IMG/VR virus record: IMGVR_UViG_3300030106_005863 | Span: 1-24,154 of that record | From: a virus | Length of the DNA: 24,154 bases | Strand: one strand, 5' to 3' | In this document: one piece after another, positions 14,553 to 21,858 of the stretch | Layout: each line of letters starts with the position of its first letter | Numbering within the stretch: the stretch's first letter is position 1 | The notes under the pieces: generated by a model | What the model was told of the DNA's origin: nothing | Databases searched by the model: none | What the model saw: only the letters and a program-made list of their open reading frames with translations | Position numbers and translations under genes: made by a program

Positions 14553-15227
14553 TTTTATTTTTTAAATTATGTTCATCTAAGTTCTTATAATATTCTGCTC
14601 TATTTTTTAACTCTTCAACATTTACTTCTTTGCCCTCCTCCCAATAAAACTTGATCAAATCTTTTGGTTTCAAAGTTTTATTTCTTGGAAGATGAATATT
14701 TAGTAAATAAGTTGTCATCCATCGAGTTCTAACCCATTCTTGTTGTTGTCTTAAATTTTCATACTCATAAAACCCATCCATTTTGATCCAAAAATGTCTT
14801 GGGATCATATCATAAAAATCTTCAACATTCATCCCCATATGTCCGAAAGCAATCCTTTCTAAATCAAGCCAAGTTAAAACATTAGTTTCTTCTTGGCTTT
14901 TTACTTTTTTCCCTTACTTCTTTTATTTCTGTTGTGCATTTGTTCTCCAAGAATTTCCATGCACTTTGTTAAAGCATCAAAATCTTCATCAATTAAATCA
15001 GATAAATCATCAATTGAAATTTCGCAAGGTTGTTTGGCTGCACGATAACCATCTTCAATTCCATAATAAACAAGTAAAAGAGCTTCATTTAATGTCATTT
15101 TATTACCTAATTTATCTAAATCAGATAATGAAGTATTTGTTGCATCACTATATTTCCTTAAAGCATTAAAACCAAATTTAATTGGATAATCCTTTTTATT
15201 TATTTTTACAAAAGTATATGTTTTCAT
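14542..15227 (-). CDS. tail assembly chaperone G-T, made by -1 ribosomal frameshift
   Basis: The frame open from 14904 down to 14542 has no stop between the slippery site and the downstream ATG at 14838. A -1 shift at A AAA AAG (14910-14904) joins it to the G protein, giving about 228 residues. The fused part reads VKSQEETNVLTWLDLERIAF and then GHMGMNVEDFYDMIPRHFW, which matches the T-domain layout of lambda-like G-T chaperones (tryptophan, F-x-x-MG, D-F-x-x-M-x-P-x-x-F). An eight-pair hairpin starts four bases after the heptamer. G-T binds the tape measure and recruits tail-tube subunits; it is not part of the virion. Starting the second frame at its own ATG would lose the conserved WLDLERIAF segment. 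Confidence 0.9.
14866..14899 (-). promoter_or_regulatory. frameshift-stimulating hairpin
   Basis: AAGCCAAG (14899-14892) and CTTGGCTT (14873-14866) are perfect reverse complements around an 18-base loop. The stem begins four bases downstream of the slippery heptamer, close to the spacing at which mRNA structures stimulate -1 frameshifting. It lies within the frame that is only read after the shift. Confidence 0.75.
14901..15227 (-). CDS. tail assembly chaperone G (zero-frame product)
   Basis: This 108-residue protein (MKTYTFVKINKKDYPIKFGF at the start) has the features of small tail-chaperone G proteins: an N-terminal beta strand pair, FNALRKYSDATN, an acidic helix region (SIDDLSDLIDEDFDALTKCM) and a basic C-terminus ending in RSKGKK. 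It lies between the major tail protein and tape measure genes, the fixed place for this gene in siphoviruses. Most ribosomes are expected to stop at TAA (14903-14901), right after the slippery AAAAAAG; a minority shift to make G-T. A large excess of G over G-T is normal for the family. Confidence 0.88.
   Translation of the reverse strand: MKTYTFVKINKKDYPIKFGFNALRKYSDATNTSLSDLDKLGNKMTLNEALLLVYYGIEDGYRAAKQPCEISIDDLSDLIDEDFDALTKCMEILGEQMHNRNKRSKGKK
14904..14910 (-). promoter_or_regulatory. -1 ribosomal frameshift slippery heptamer
   Basis: The minus strand reads A AAA AAG in the G frame, the same heptamer as E. coli dnaX, preceded by GGG so that GGGAAAA also overlaps it. The zero-frame stop TAA follows at once. 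The -1 frame continues into the T domain without a stop. Confidence 0.9.
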
Positions 15228-15258
15228 TTTTATTGTTTGTTTAGTTGAGGGAATGCAA

Positions 15259-15289
15259 GGGGATGAAACAAAACAAACAAATCATCCCC
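15259..15289 (-). promoter_or_regulatory. hairpin between major tail protein and chaperone genes
   Basis: GGGGATGA and TCATCCCC form a perfect eight-pair stem with a 15-base loop in the gap between two genes whose products are needed in very different amounts. No U-tract follows, so it is a poor intrinsic terminator. It could protect the 3' end of the upstream message or limit readthrough. Confidence 0.5.
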
Positions 15290-15309
15290 ATACACCCCAT
15301 AAATTTATA

Positions 15310-15744
15310 TTAAGAAACTGTTTGAGTTAAAGCTCCCGTTCCCTCGAAACTCATTGAATAAGTTGCAGTATCTTCTGTTCCCGCACTCACAGAGAATGAA
15401 GTTAAGAAAACACTTCCTTGATAATAAGTATCTCCAGTTGCACCACCCGTATTTCCAAATCTTACAACTAACGGAGTTCTGTTTGTTATAATGTTAGAAA
15501 GTGCTAAATCATCAGCTCCATTTGTTAAAGCAGAACCCGAAGCATCAGTCCAAGCATAAGCACCATCAATATCAATTGTGAAATCTCTTGTTGATTCTAA
15601 AGATTCTTTATATCCTCCCGATTGTTTATTTGTGATTTCTCTCAATGATAGATTCAAATTTATTGAACCATTTTGAGCAAAAGCAACAAGAATATTCGTT
15701 GTTGAATCATATAATCGAATATCCGTTCCATTAAGTATAGCCAT
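15310..15744 (-). CDS. major tail (tube) protein, TP901-1 type
   Basis: The 144-residue protein begins MAILNGTDIRLYDSTTN and has an all-beta layout with short strands and Gly/Ser/Thr turns. The conserved elements of TP901-1-type tube proteins are present: SINLNLSLREITNKQSGGYKE, the FTIDIDGAY strand, and a C-terminal YYQGSVFLTSFSVSAG with TYSMSFEGTG. It lies before the chaperone and tape-measure genes and after the neck genes. The subunits stack as hexameric rings to form the tail tube. It is short and has no added Ig-like domain. It is expected to be one of the most abundant proteins; an AT-only leader with A-runs precedes the start. Confidence 0.88.
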   Translation of the reverse strand: MAILNGTDIRLYDSTTNILVAFAQNGSINLNLSLREITNKQSGGYKESLESTRDFTIDIDGAYAWTDASGSALTNGADDLALSNIITNRTPLVVRFGNTGGATGDTYYQGSVFLTSFSVSAGTEDTATYSMSFEGTGALTQTVS

Positions 15745-15772
15745 TTTTATTTATTTTTTATTTATTAATTAA

Positions 15773-15946
15773 TTAGTTTTCTTTTTTAGTTTTTTTCTTT
15801 TTTGTTTTAGTTTTAATTGCTTCAATGCAACCTGATTCAATTAAATCTTGCAATTCATTGTCTAAAGTAATTACAACATAAGTTCCCGTTTTTATGGTTT
15901 TATTATGTCTTTTACTTTCCCAATCTTTTAGTAATTTATATCTCAT
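15773..15946 (-). CDS. 57-residue basic protein between neck and tube genes
   Basis: This short frame encodes MRYKLLKDWESKRHNKTIKT, then a beta-rich GTYVVITLDNELQDLIESG and CIEAIKTK with a C-terminal lysine run. It resembles small SH3-like or KTG-type phage proteins: charged start, K-x-G-T-Y-V-x-I-T, and a hydrophobic end helix. It fills the interval between the tail-completion and major tail genes, which otherwise would be 205 bases without a gene. The start ATG is 3 bases from the preceding stop, so it is part of the operon. Its function is unknown; it may be a minor neck or tail component. Confidence 0.65.
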   Translation of the reverse strand: MRYKLLKDWESKRHNKTIKTGTYVVITLDNELQDLIESGCIEAIKTKTKKKKTKKEN

Positions 15947-15949
15947 AAT

Positions 15950-16351
15950 TTATGTATTTATAATTCTTATATTAAAATCCAATGCTTTTCGATAAATTCC
16001 TTGATCTCCCGAATCATCATCAAATAAATCATTGTATCCATCATATTTTATTGATTGAACTTCTATTCCTCCATAAGTTCCGCTTTTTCTATCAAGAGCA
16101 GTTCTTATTTTTAAAGCCAAATCACTTGCTTCGGTATATGTTATTGAATAAGCCGAAACCGTTACGATGTCCGTATCTAAAGAAGATACTCCTTGTTTAT
16201 AATCTGTTGGCGTTTCTCCCTCAACATCGTATATAATAAAAGGAAAGGTTGTTCCAACTTTAGTAACATTTGGAAAAATTCGTGTTCCTACTAATGCAGA
16301 AACTTGAGCATCGTTTGATAAAATATTATATATTGCTAATCCTGATTTCAT
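15950..16351 (-). CDS. tail completion protein, DUF3168/gp17-like
   Basis: This 133-residue protein reads as DUF3168: an N-terminal helix with IYNILSNDAQVSALVGTRIF, the strand PFIIYDVEGE, a DIVTVSAYSITYTEASDLAL stretch, then a SGTYGGIEVQSIKY strand and final RKALDFNIRI. The fold is that of SPP1 gp17 and lambda gpU, which terminate the tail tube at the head end. Its place between the gp10-like and tail-tube genes is the standard one. It starts 2 bases after the stop of the preceding gene. Confidence 0.8.
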   Translation of the reverse strand: MKSGLAIYNILSNDAQVSALVGTRIFPNVTKVGTTFPFIIYDVEGETPTDYKQGVSSLDTDIVTVSAYSITYTEASDLALKIRTALDRKSGTYGGIEVQSIKYDGYNDLFDDDSGDQGIYRKALDFNIRIINT

Positions 16352-16353
16352 AA

Positions 16354-16875
16354 TTAATATCCGAAATATCCATATTTTGTTAATCTTCTATTATGTGTTT
16401 TTAAAGCTCTTTTAAAAACTTTTTCGGCTGCTCTAAATCCGTTTGACATAACCGTTTGATGTGCTGATTCCCAAGCGGGTTTCATAAATGGTTGATCTCC
16501 TTTTCTTGCAGTTCCTCTTCCTCCAAACATAACTGATCCTCCGTATTCAATCCACGCACCATAATATCCTGATTTACTATATTTACCCGAATCATCTCTT
16601 TTTGCAAATGCTCCTTTCACTCTTGGACCAACATATCCTCCATTGTATTTTCGACTTGCTCTTGTTGTAAAAAAACCAATACTTCGTGCAAGTTGCCCAG
16701 TTTTTCCAACTTGTTGTGCTTTTTCTCTTGCCGCCTTTACTAATGGTTTGGAATTTTCTCTCCAAAATTTAAGCCATATTTTGTTTTTGTCTATTTGTTT
16801 CGGTAAAGCATCAAAAACTTGAGATATTTCTCTATATCCTAAAACCTCAACTTCTACTCTCACACTTTTAGCCAT
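16354..16875 (-). CDS. head-tail connector/neck protein, HK97 gp10 type
   Basis: The 173-residue protein shows the HK97-gp10-like layout: VRVEVEVLGYREISQVFDALP (4-24), a basic helix with LVKAAREKAQ, then GQLARSIGFFT and the conserved YYGAWIEYGG followed by QPFMKPAWESA near the C-terminus. The family forms the ring between connector and tail terminator. It is very basic, especially at the C-terminus (RALKTHNRRLTKYGYFGY). It shares a TAATG overlap with the preceding head-tail joining gene, so the two are co-translated. Confidence 0.85.
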   Translation of the reverse strand: MAKSVRVEVEVLGYREISQVFDALPKQIDKNKIWLKFWRENSKPLVKAAREKAQQVGKTGQLARSIGFFTTRASRKYNGGYVGPRVKGAFAKRDDSGKYSKSGYYGAWIEYGGSVMFGGRGTARKGDQPFMKPAWESAHQTVMSNGFRAAEKVFKRALKTHNRRLTKYGYFGY

Positions 16876-17195
16876 TAAACTTTTTGTTTTGTTATTAGTT
16901 CTAAAAAAGCTTCTCTTCCATCAATTTCATTAATTGCATGAATATAATAAAATTTATTATCATATGAAACTCTATAAGTTGTATCAATTTCGATATCCAA
17001 ATTTCGTATATAAATATGAACATCAGATGTTGCAGTTATTTTTTCAAGCTCCTCATTTACTTTTCCACCATCCCAATCAACTTTAGCCCATACTGTTCGA
17101 TAATTTGCCCAAGTCAATTCAGCTTCTCCATAATTATTTGCTGATCTTGATGAACTTTGCAAAGTAACTCTTCTATCCAATTCTCCTATTTGCAT
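16875..17195 (-). CDS. head-tail joining protein (head closure, SPP1 gp16-like)
   Basis: At 106 residues this matches the phage head-tail joining family. MQIGELDRRVTLQ at the N-terminus is the typical start, followed by EAELTWANYRTVWAKVDWDGG, an IRNLDIEIDTTYRVSYDNKFYYIHAI beta region and a C-terminal strand LELITKQ. The protein closes the portal channel after packaging. It overlaps the connector gene by one base at its start and the gp10-like gene by one base at its end. No catalytic role is expected. Confidence 0.87.
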   Translation of the reverse strand: MQIGELDRRVTLQSSSRSANNYGEAELTWANYRTVWAKVDWDGGKVNEELEKITATSDVHIYIRNLDIEIDTTYRVSYDNKFYYIHAINEIDGREAFLELITKQKV

Positions 17196-17770
17196 TATCT
17201 TGCAACTTGTATTTTATATTGATCTAATAAATATTTAGCAGACATCGGAAGTTCTGTTGCAATTCTTCCAACAACAACGGCTTCTCTGTTTTGATACCAA
17301 TGTCCGATAGTTAAAAGAACGGCTTGTTTAATTGCCTTATCTACTAAATCCGCAGTTGTAACTCCAACAATATATTCAACCCTGATTGCTGCAATTCTAT
17401 CAGCTAAATCAGGATATGTTTGATCAGGAGCAAGAGCTATTCTTGGCGGCATTGCTGAACTGTCTGAAATATAAACTGAAGCGGCTAAAGTTTGCAACAC
17501 ATTATTGGTATCATAATATTTAATATGACTTATTGATTGTAATGGAGATTTATAAAGTTCAGAAATTTCGCTCCATTTATCCGCATATTGAGTCAAAGTG
17601 GTAGTTGTGAAAAATCTGTTTGTATATTCTTGAGCCGAGTTTGTTGCGGCATCTCTTAGATTATCAATAAGAGTATCATCCGCAGTTGTATCCACTTTTA
17701 AATGCGATTTGATTTCTGCGGTTGTTAAAATATTAATTGTTGAAACTGAAGTGACTTCGTATGATCTCAT
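17195..17770 (-). CDS. head-tail connector protein, gp6-like
   Basis: The 191-residue protein has the connector layout: ILTTAEIKSHLKVDTTADDTLIDNLRDAATNSAQEY, where the helix pair LTxxEIKxHLK...DDxLIxxL marks the HK97 gp6/phiE125 gp8-type family. A beta region, PPRIALAPDQTYP, IRVEYIVG and a C-terminal helix with QAVLLTIGHWYQNRE follow. Twelve or thirteen copies sit under the portal. This is the first gene after the terminator downstream of the capsid gene, so its transcription is expected to be lower than that of the capsid. Confidence 0.85.
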   Translation of the reverse strand: MRSYEVTSVSTINILTTAEIKSHLKVDTTADDTLIDNLRDAATNSAQEYTNRFFTTTTLTQYADKWSEISELYKSPLQSISHIKYYDTNNVLQTLAASVYISDSSAMPPRIALAPDQTYPDLADRIAAIRVEYIVGVTTADLVDKAIKQAVLLTIGHWYQNREAVVVGRIATELPMSAKYLLDQYKIQVAR

Positions 17771-17781
17771 AATTTAAGTTT

Positions 17782-17814
17782 AAAAAAAAGGGGCGGTAGC
17801 TATTACCACCCCTT
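17782..17814 (-). terminator. strong intrinsic terminator after the capsid gene
   Basis: On the minus strand an eleven-position stem (AAGGGGTGGTA with TACCGCCCCTT, one T-G pair) around the five-base loop ATAGC is followed by a run of eight T. It lies between the major capsid gene and the connector gene, inside an otherwise continuous late operon, so it must be partial or bypassed. It would raise capsid message relative to the neck and tail genes. Confidence 0.85.
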
Positions 17815-17834
17815 AATTGTTGTAAAAAATATTA

Positions 17835-19079
17835 TTAAAGAACAGTAGTATATTTAACAAATGAAGCGCCGCTCGCCACACCCCAGTCAAAATAATTGTT
17901 CATTATCAATCTAACCTCTCCCTCAACTGCACGAGAATAAGGATCAACAGTTATATTTGATGGACCAAATTGAGCAAAATAAACTCTTCCAAAATCTCCA
18001 AATAAACCATCCGCAGATGTTATTGGTGGACCACCCGCCGTTGCAGGAGCAGAAGAGAAATAAGCTGGATATCCCGCTAATCTGTCATCAACATATAAAG
18101 GATATACTGAAGAAACTTGAGCAGCTTGTTTGATGTTGCTATATAAAGCCCATTGATTTACAAACGCTAAGTTTCCATCTAATCCATGATCATCAGCAAT
18201 TGTTTGGATTGCTTCTAACATATCAGATGAAGCACCCGCAGAACCACCCGCAGCCGATTCTGTAAATGTTAAAGTACCCGCAGTTTGAACGATAGCGGTC
18301 GGTGCATTAGCAACGTTAGTTGAACCAAACATCGCAGCATCGATTTGAGTTCCCATGTTTCTCCCCATATCTCTCATTACAGATGCTTCAGCAGAAGCTC
18401 CGTTTTGAGCAAGAATAACATTTGATATGTTTGCATATCCTGATATTCTTTTTGGAGTTAAAGTAACTTTTCCAAAGTTAGCACCACCATCTGATGCAGC
18501 AGCAACTTCTCCAGTCCATGCAACAGTTGATCCTCCCGCTATTGGAAGAACAGTATCAGCAGCAACAGTTCCTAAATCGTTTACTCCTAATCTTGAATAC
18601 AATGCCGAAGCTTGTAAACTATCAACGTAAGCACCAACTGAAGTTGGAGCGATTGCAGAGTTAGTTTGATCAATTGCTCTTTTTTCTTTTAGCATAGTTG
18701 GGATTCCAATTCCTTGTAAACCTTTTCTTGCTTCTTTTTCAGCTTCTTGATGTAATTCAGCTTCTAAACCCGTAAGAGAACCTCCGTTTCTTACTTCGTT
18801 TATCGCTTTGAATAAGCTCCAATTTCTAACTTCTTTTTCTGTATTATTAGTGATTATTTTTGATCCTGAAACTGAAGCTGCTAAACGGATTTCTTTTTCC
18901 ACTTTTTCAGCTCTTTCAATTTTAGTATCTAAAGAATCACATTCTTTAAGCAAATTATCCATTTGCTCATTTTCTTCTTTAGAAAGATCACGTTCTTCGT
19001 TTTCTGCAACTAACTTGATTTCCTCAAGCTTTGCGATCAATTCAGAACGAGTTTCTTTCAATTCTTTTGAATTTTTCAT
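17835..19079 (-). CDS. major capsid protein, HK97 fold
   Basis: The 414-residue protein begins with a charged coiled-coil delta/scaffold region (about 1-70, KELKETRSELIAKLEEIKLV and so on), followed by a linker and the HK97-fold body (from about 115). The body shows SVGAYVDSLQASALYSRLGV, LPIAGGSTVAWTGE, KVTLTPKRISGYANISNVIL (the E-loop/P-domain strand) and a final VEGEVRLIMNNYFDWGV. The scaffold is expected to be removed by the protease encoded just upstream. It is followed by an intrinsic terminator. No lysine-asparagine pair for HK97-like crosslinks can be assigned with certainty. The 17-base gap before it has an AT-rich leader and no Shine-Dalgarno sequence. Confidence 0.95.
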   Translation of the reverse strand: MKNSKELKETRSELIAKLEEIKLVAENEERDLSKEENEQMDNLLKECDSLDTKIERAEKVEKEIRLAASVSGSKIITNNTEKEVRNWSLFKAINEVRNGGSLTGLEAELHQEAEKEARKGLQGIGIPTMLKEKRAIDQTNSAIAPTSVGAYVDSLQASALYSRLGVNDLGTVAADTVLPIAGGSTVAWTGEVAAASDGGANFGKVTLTPKRISGYANISNVILAQNGASAEASVMRDMGRNMGTQIDAAMFGSTNVANAPTAIVQTAGTLTFTESAAGGSAGASSDMLEAIQTIADDHGLDGNLAFVNQWALYSNIKQAAQVSSVYPLYVDDRLAGYPAYFSSAPATAGGPPITSADGLFGDFGRVYFAQFGPSNITVDPYSRAVEGEVRLIMNNYFDWGVASGASFVKYTTVL

Positions 19080-19096
19080 GTTATTAAAATTTAAAT

Positions 19097-19720
19097 TTAG
19101 TTATTATTAGTTTTTCTTTTTTTCAACTCGATTTTTAATTTAGCCAATGATCTTGCAACTAAATCAATATCTTCTTTTTTTCTTTCTTGTTTTTCTTTAT
19201 ATAAAGCCAATCCTCTTTTTGCAACTACTAAATCAGATTCAGCTTGAGAATATGCGGGATATGTAACGCTTGAAATATCATATAAATAATCAATTTTTTT
19301 GATTGTTCTTATATCATTACCCTCTTCATCTGTACTCCAAGAATCTCCATCTTTAGCAATAGAAAAAGCAAAAGAACTTTGGCTGATATTTCCATTTTTT
19401 AGATTGATTCCCAAATCTTTCCCGTAAGAAGTTTCAGGAAGTTCATATGCATAAGCTAATCCTTTTTCATCAGGAGTTAAAGTTAAAGTTCCCTCTCCGA
19501 ATTTACTTCGAGCAAGAACCAAATTTGGATCATGATTTATTAAAGCTCTAACATCTGATCTCTTAATTAAATCATCAGTAAATGCTCCTTTATCTATATA
19601 CTCATAAAATCCCATAAATTCCGATCTTGAATCATAAACAGAAGCATGACCGAAAACGATTTGTTTTCCATCTTCATTTTTCTCAACTCTTGATTCAATA
19701 TTAAATATTCTTTTTTCCAT
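19097..19720 (-). other. possible internal start: stand-alone prohead protease form
   Basis: An in-frame ATG (19720-19718) begins MEKRIFNIESRVEKNEDGKQ, which reads like the normal N-terminus of an HK97-type protease, with an A-rich AATAAAACT leader. Translation from here would give 207 residues, the usual length of the family, in addition to the 440-residue form. Only the reading frame and leader support this. Confidence 0.4.
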
Positions 19721-20419
19721 AGTTTTATTATCAAATTTTTTATTCCAAATTCTTACAACTGAATTATCTTCAGTTTCAGTTTCTTCTGTTTGTTTTAAAG
19801 ATTCTTTTGCTTGTTCATGAGATTCAAAGGGCATAAAATATTCAACAGAATCAACCGTATGTATGTGATGACCAAATCCCCCTAATCTTTCAGCTTCAGC
19901 TTCAGCTTCTTCAATAGTATCATATAAAGGAAGTTCAATTCCATCAGATATAATTGTTCCAACTTTTGCTCTTTCTTCTTCAGCTTCTTCTTCTTGTATT
20001 TCGTTTCTTTTATTTTCTGCAAATTCAAAACCCGCATCTCCTGACCATAAAGCCCAAGCAATTCGCCCCGCAGATGGGAAACCATCTTGATCACTTTCAA
20101 AACCCTCAGCTTGTTTATCAACTTCATGTCTTTTAAAATAACTATACATCCTTTTCACTAATTCAATAGTTATTTCATTGTTAATGATTGCGTTTGCAGT
20201 TGCAACTCCAACTTCAGTTCCACCTCGATCAAACTCTTCTCTCCATTTCAAACCCTGAGTTGCTTCATCAATCATTGCTTGAGTTGGTGTCAAATCAATA
20301 TCTTCTAAATCTCTGTAATAATCAGCATTATCATCATCCGCTTCGGCTTGTGTATCATAAATACATTCCCCGTATTCGCCCCACTTCCATTTCCCGTTTG
20401 TGCATTTAATCGATGGCAT
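19097..20419 (-). CDS. multi-domain prohead protease (N-terminal modules plus HK97-type protease)
   Basis: I start this at ATG 20419 (440 residues). An upstream TTG at 20437 would add six, but GGAG precedes the ATG. Three N-terminal parts come before the protease. One is a short CTNGKWKWGEYGEC module (C6, C19). The second, at about 43-133, contains DRGGTEVGVATA, RMYSYFKRHEVDK and PSAGRIAWALWSGDAG, a module of unknown function recurring in phage head genes. The third is a GHHIHTVDSVEYFMPFESH element (about 183-201) after an acidic stretch. The protease (from about 234) has IVFGHASVYD, NHDP with the likely catalytic histidine, and SQSSFAFS with the likely catalytic serine. Normal proteases of this family have about 200 residues. 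The gene overlaps the portal gene by 14 bases. Confidence 0.85.
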   Translation of the reverse strand: MPSIKCTNGKWKWGEYGECIYDTQAEADDDNADYYRDLEDIDLTPTQAMIDEATQGLKWREEFDRGGTEVGVATANAIINNEITIELVKRMYSYFKRHEVDKQAEGFESDQDGFPSAGRIAWALWSGDAGFEFAENKRNEIQEEEAEEERAKVGTIISDGIELPLYDTIEEAEAEAERLGGFGHHIHTVDSVEYFMPFESHEQAKESLKQTEETETEDNSVVRIWNKKFDNKTMEKRIFNIESRVEKNEDGKQIVFGHASVYDSRSEFMGFYEYIDKGAFTDDLIKRSDVRALINHDPNLVLARSKFGEGTLTLTPDEKGLAYAYELPETSYGKDLGINLKNGNISQSSFAFSIAKDGDSWSTDEEGNDIRTIKKIDYLYDISSVTYPAYSQAESDLVVAKRGLALYKEKQERKKEDIDLVARSLAKLKIELKKRKTNNN

Positions 20420-21605
20420 CCTCTCCAATTTTTTCAATTGTTGTCATATTGAGTTGCATAAAATGTTTATCTCCATCATCAATTGTGTTCATATTTTCCA
20501 AAGCTCTCACTTCGTTTATGCTCATCCAACCATTTACAATTGCGGTTTTATAATAATCAGCTCGATCTTTAACGTTTCCTCTAAGTAATCCGCTTACATT
20601 AAATTTAGCGAATTTTTTTCCAATTTCATTTGTTTTAACAAGTTTGAGATTTAACTCCATTTCTATCCTTGTTAAATAAGGCATTAGAGTATAAGTAACA
20701 AATTCTTGAGATTGCATTTCAATATTATTGAAACTTGACTTTGAAAGATCGCCAAGCATATGCGGAGGGATGTTCCATATACGACACACTTCTTCAATTG
20801 AAAAGGTGCGGGATGCTAAGAACTGAGCTTGTTCTGGGGAAATTGATATCGGTTTGAATGTTAATCCCTCTTCTAATATTGCGGTTTGATTTGATCCGCT
20901 TAGTTTTGAATATGTATTATTGAATGAATTTCTCAATCTATCAATTGCGGTTTCTGAAAGAGAGCGATCGGTTGAAAGCGTTCCCGAAAGTTTTGCTCCG
21001 TTTTTAAAGAATGTATTTCCATACTCTTCAATCGCCATTCCCCAACCAATTGCTTTTGCACATTGATCAATCGGGCTTAAACCTTTAATTCCGTTTGTTG
21101 TTAATCCCGTAAAATGTAAAATATTATCAGCATCATGAAGATCGCCCGAATTTTTATCTTCATAAAAAACTAAACTATCTTTTTCAATAATATTAATATC
21201 ATCATAATTCATTGGATATAAAGCAACGGGGCGGGTTGCTCTGTTGCGTTCTATGTAAACATATGAGTTCCCATTAACGCATAAATCCATCATTATTTTT
21301 TCAAAAAATGTTATTTTGTTTTGATATTGATTTGGCTTATATTTTAATAAAGTAGTTAATGAATCATCAAGGGCTTCAACATTATTTCCGTTTGGTTGTC
21401 TTTTATATACTGATATAGGAAGAGAAGAAACCGATTCTGAGAGCAATCTGATTGCAGCCCAAACTGAAGTAAAGGTCAAAGCGGTTTTTGGTGTAACGCT
21501 CATGCCTGATCCATATGCCGTTGTAAAAGTCATTGATCGGGCTTCGCTTTTATTCTCTTTTTTATTAGGAATAAAAACATTTTTAATTGTATCGAATATG
21601 CTCAA
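20406..21605 (-). CDS. portal protein, HK97 family
   Basis: The 399-residue protein shows the HK97-type portal layout: MSIFDTIKNVF at the N-terminus, TALTFTSVWAAIRLLSESVSSLPISVYKR (39-67), LLKYKPNQYQNKITFFEKIM, a VNGNSYVYIERN strand and the clip/stem core GLSPIDQCAKAIG. EEVCRIWNIPPHMLGDLSKSSFNNIE and a PYLTRIEMELN helix complete it. Twelve copies form the ring for DNA passage. It starts at TTG (21605-21603): the residues after it fit the normal family N-terminus and no ATG occurs before residue 25. The following protease gene overlaps its end. Confidence 0.92.
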   Translation of the reverse strand: MSIFDTIKNVFIPNKKENKSEARSMTFTTAYGSGMSVTPKTALTFTSVWAAIRLLSESVSSLPISVYKRQPNGNNVEALDDSLTTLLKYKPNQYQNKITFFEKIMMDLCVNGNSYVYIERNRATRPVALYPMNYDDINIIEKDSLVFYEDKNSGDLHDADNILHFTGLTTNGIKGLSPIDQCAKAIGWGMAIEEYGNTFFKNGAKLSGTLSTDRSLSETAIDRLRNSFNNTYSKLSGSNQTAILEEGLTFKPISISPEQAQFLASRTFSIEEVCRIWNIPPHMLGDLSKSSFNNIEMQSQEFVTYTLMPYLTRIEMELNLKLVKTNEIGKKFAKFNVSGLLRGNVKDRADYYKTAIVNGWMSINEVRALENMNTIDDGDKHFMQLNMTTIEKIGEDAID

Positions 21606-21638
21606 ATCTTAAGAATTTTCACAATAATACGGCTATAT

Positions 21639-21857
21639 TTATTTTTTTTTGTGCAACTTGGTTGCCTTTTTTATTCTTTTATCTCGGCAATTTCTATATG
21701 AATTATAATCACTATATTTTCTTTTTAAAAAATATTTTTGATATTCTTGTTCAGTTTGTTCATAAGCTTCTTTATAAGTTTTTGTTTTTGAAGCATTATC
21801 CCAAAATTTTCGATCAAATCCATCGGGAGTTAATAAAGCAATAATTTTTAAATCCAT
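21639..21857 (-). CDS. small conserved phage protein between terminase and portal
   Basis: This 72-residue basic protein has the pattern YKEAYEQTEQEY...F..RKYSDYNSYRNCRDKRIKK, which I recognise as a recurring small protein near the terminase and portal genes of Bacteroidota phages. No biochemical role is known to me. It is predicted to be helical, with a basic C-terminus suited to nucleic acid binding. It starts within 2 bases of the end of the large terminase gene and lies 34 bases before the portal start. Confidence 0.7.
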   Translation of the reverse strand: MDLKIIALLTPDGFDRKFWDNASKTKTYKEAYEQTEQEYQKYFLKRKYSDYNSYRNCRDKRIKKATKLHKKK

Positions 21858-21858
21858 A

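Noticed and set aside
14542-14838. Separate 98-residue gene starting at the ATG at 14838
   Set aside because: The frame is open and conserved upstream of this ATG as far as the slippery site, so it is the C-terminal part of the G-T fusion.
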